Source: Bdellovibrionales bacterium
GTDB taxonomy: Bacteria; Bdellovibrionota; Bdellovibrionia; Bdellovibrionales; UBA1609
Assembly (NCBI GenBank): GCA_020435185.1
Contig: JAGRAA010000081.1
Location: 1-23,525, forward strand
Reading direction: 5' to 3'
Length of the DNA stretch: 23,525 bases
Below are positions 23,110-23,525 of this stretch, piece after piece. The notes under the pieces are model-generated. The model saw only the letters and a program-made list of their open reading frames with translations. It was not told the origin of the DNA and searched no databases. Numbering within the stretch: the stretch's first letter is position 1; each line of letters begins with the position of its first letter. The translations under genes were made by a program, and so were the position numbers.

Positions 23110-23169
23110 TATCTAGATAGATTTACAAAAGATTGAAGCAAAGAATACAAAATGAATCGGTGGGGATAT

Positions 23170-23525
23170 ATGAAAATTAGTTCTATGCAATCCTGTTTTG
23201 AATTTGCGGACCGTCATATTGGGCCAGATCAAAGCCAAAGAAAAGAAATGCTAGATCAGCTCAAGGTAGACTCTTTGGAGAGGTTAATTGAGAAAACCTC
23301 TCCTCAGGCTATTCAACTTAAAGCTCCTCTCGACTTGCCCGAGTCTCTCAGTGAAACTGGTTTTCTTGAAAAGGCTAAAAGCGTTGCTGCAAAAAACAAG
23401 GTCTTTAAATCCTATATTGGTTTTGGTTACAACCCATCCCATATGCCCACAGTGATTCAAAGAAATATTCTTGAAAATCCAGCCTGGTACACGGCTTATA
23501 CCCCTTACCAAGCTGAAATTTCTCA
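23170..23525 (+). CDS. gcvP: glycine dehydrogenase (decarboxylating), N-terminal part; runs off the window
   Basis: PLP-dependent P-protein of the glycine cleavage system, which decarboxylates glycine and passes the aminomethyl group to the lipoyl H-protein. The 118 visible codons carry the family's N-terminal signature: F-x-x-R-H-I-G-P near the start, a Y-I-G-F-G-Y-N segment, and R-N-I-L-E-N-P-A-W-Y-T-A-Y-T-P-Y-Q-A-E-I at the edge. ATG 23170 is preferred over the in-frame ATG 23152 because GGGGA lies about five bases before it and the protein then starts as usual. Whether it is the single-chain or the split (P1/P2) form cannot be seen. gcvT and gcvH are not upstream of it in this window. Confidence 0.93.
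   Translation, partial: MKISSMQSCFEFADRHIGPDQSQRKEMLDQLKVDSLERLIEKTSPQAIQLKAPLDLPESLSETGFLEKAKSVAAKNKVFKSYIGFGYNPSHMPTVIQRNILENPAWYTAYTPYQAEIS

Noticed and set aside
1..23525. tRNA, rRNA, transposase, integrase or CRISPR array
   Set aside because: No cloverleaf-like segment, rRNA motif, transposase motif (DDE or similar) or regularly spaced repeat was seen on either strand.

Overview
The window is A+T-rich (about 60 % by eye), densely coded bacterial chromosome. Its centre is a contiguous Agl-Glt gliding-motility locus on the minus strand: a TolQ/ExbB-type protein, two ExbD-type proteins, TPR proteins, an FHA/TonB-C protein and a beta-barrel. That layout is known from Myxococcus xanthus and from predatory Bdellovibrio-like bacteria. 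Together with the low G+C, the compact operons and frequent GTG/TTG starts, it points to the Bdellovibrionota (Bdellovibrio exovorus or Bacteriovoracaceae-like). The exact genus cannot be read from the sequence.

Layout. (1) 1-5531, minus strand: a respiratory complex I operon transcribed nuoB, nuoCD (fused), nuoE, nuoF, nuoG, and then a following gene whose first 8 codons are in the window. It begins at nuoB with no nuoA in front. (2) 5532-5813: a regulatory gap with a candidate promoter, an 18-bp palindrome and a perfect 42-bp inverted repeat (5702-5806) that starts 7 bases after the stop of the motility operon. (3) 5814-18266, minus strand: the motility locus. In transcription order it is a GYF-GYF-PilZ protein, a 139-base promoter gap, AglR, two ExbD-like proteins, GltD-, GltE/AglT-, GltF-, GltG/PglI-, GltH- and GltI-like proteins, and last an exported coiled-coil protein. 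Gaps between the genes after the promoter are 29 bp or less, so they look like one transcript. (4) 18578-20784, plus strand: a two-pass membrane protein of unknown function and a GT4-like glycosyltransferase. (5) 20958-21242, plus strand: an IHF/HU-family nucleoid protein with its own extended -10 promoter, ending 11 bp from a convergent EpmA-like EF-P lysyl ligase (21254-22486, minus) that carries an extra N-terminal domain. (6) 22630 to the end, plus strand: a coiled-coil protein with a histone-H1-like lysine tail made of three 13-residue repeats, then the start of gcvP (runs off the window).

How the genes work together (inference). Complex I exports protons. The AglR/ExbD motor would use that proton motive force and pass it through the periplasmic and outer-membrane Glt proteins to the cell surface. 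The PilZ protein at the head of the locus is a plausible c-di-GMP input, and the FHA domain of GltG a plausible phospho-threonine input. The adjacency of the nuo operon and the motility operon may be coincidental. Several coding starts were moved from the longest open frame on ribosome-binding-site evidence (nuoG, nuoCD, GltF-like, the coiled-coil protein, the PilZ protein, the IHF-like protein, and the membrane protein at 18578).
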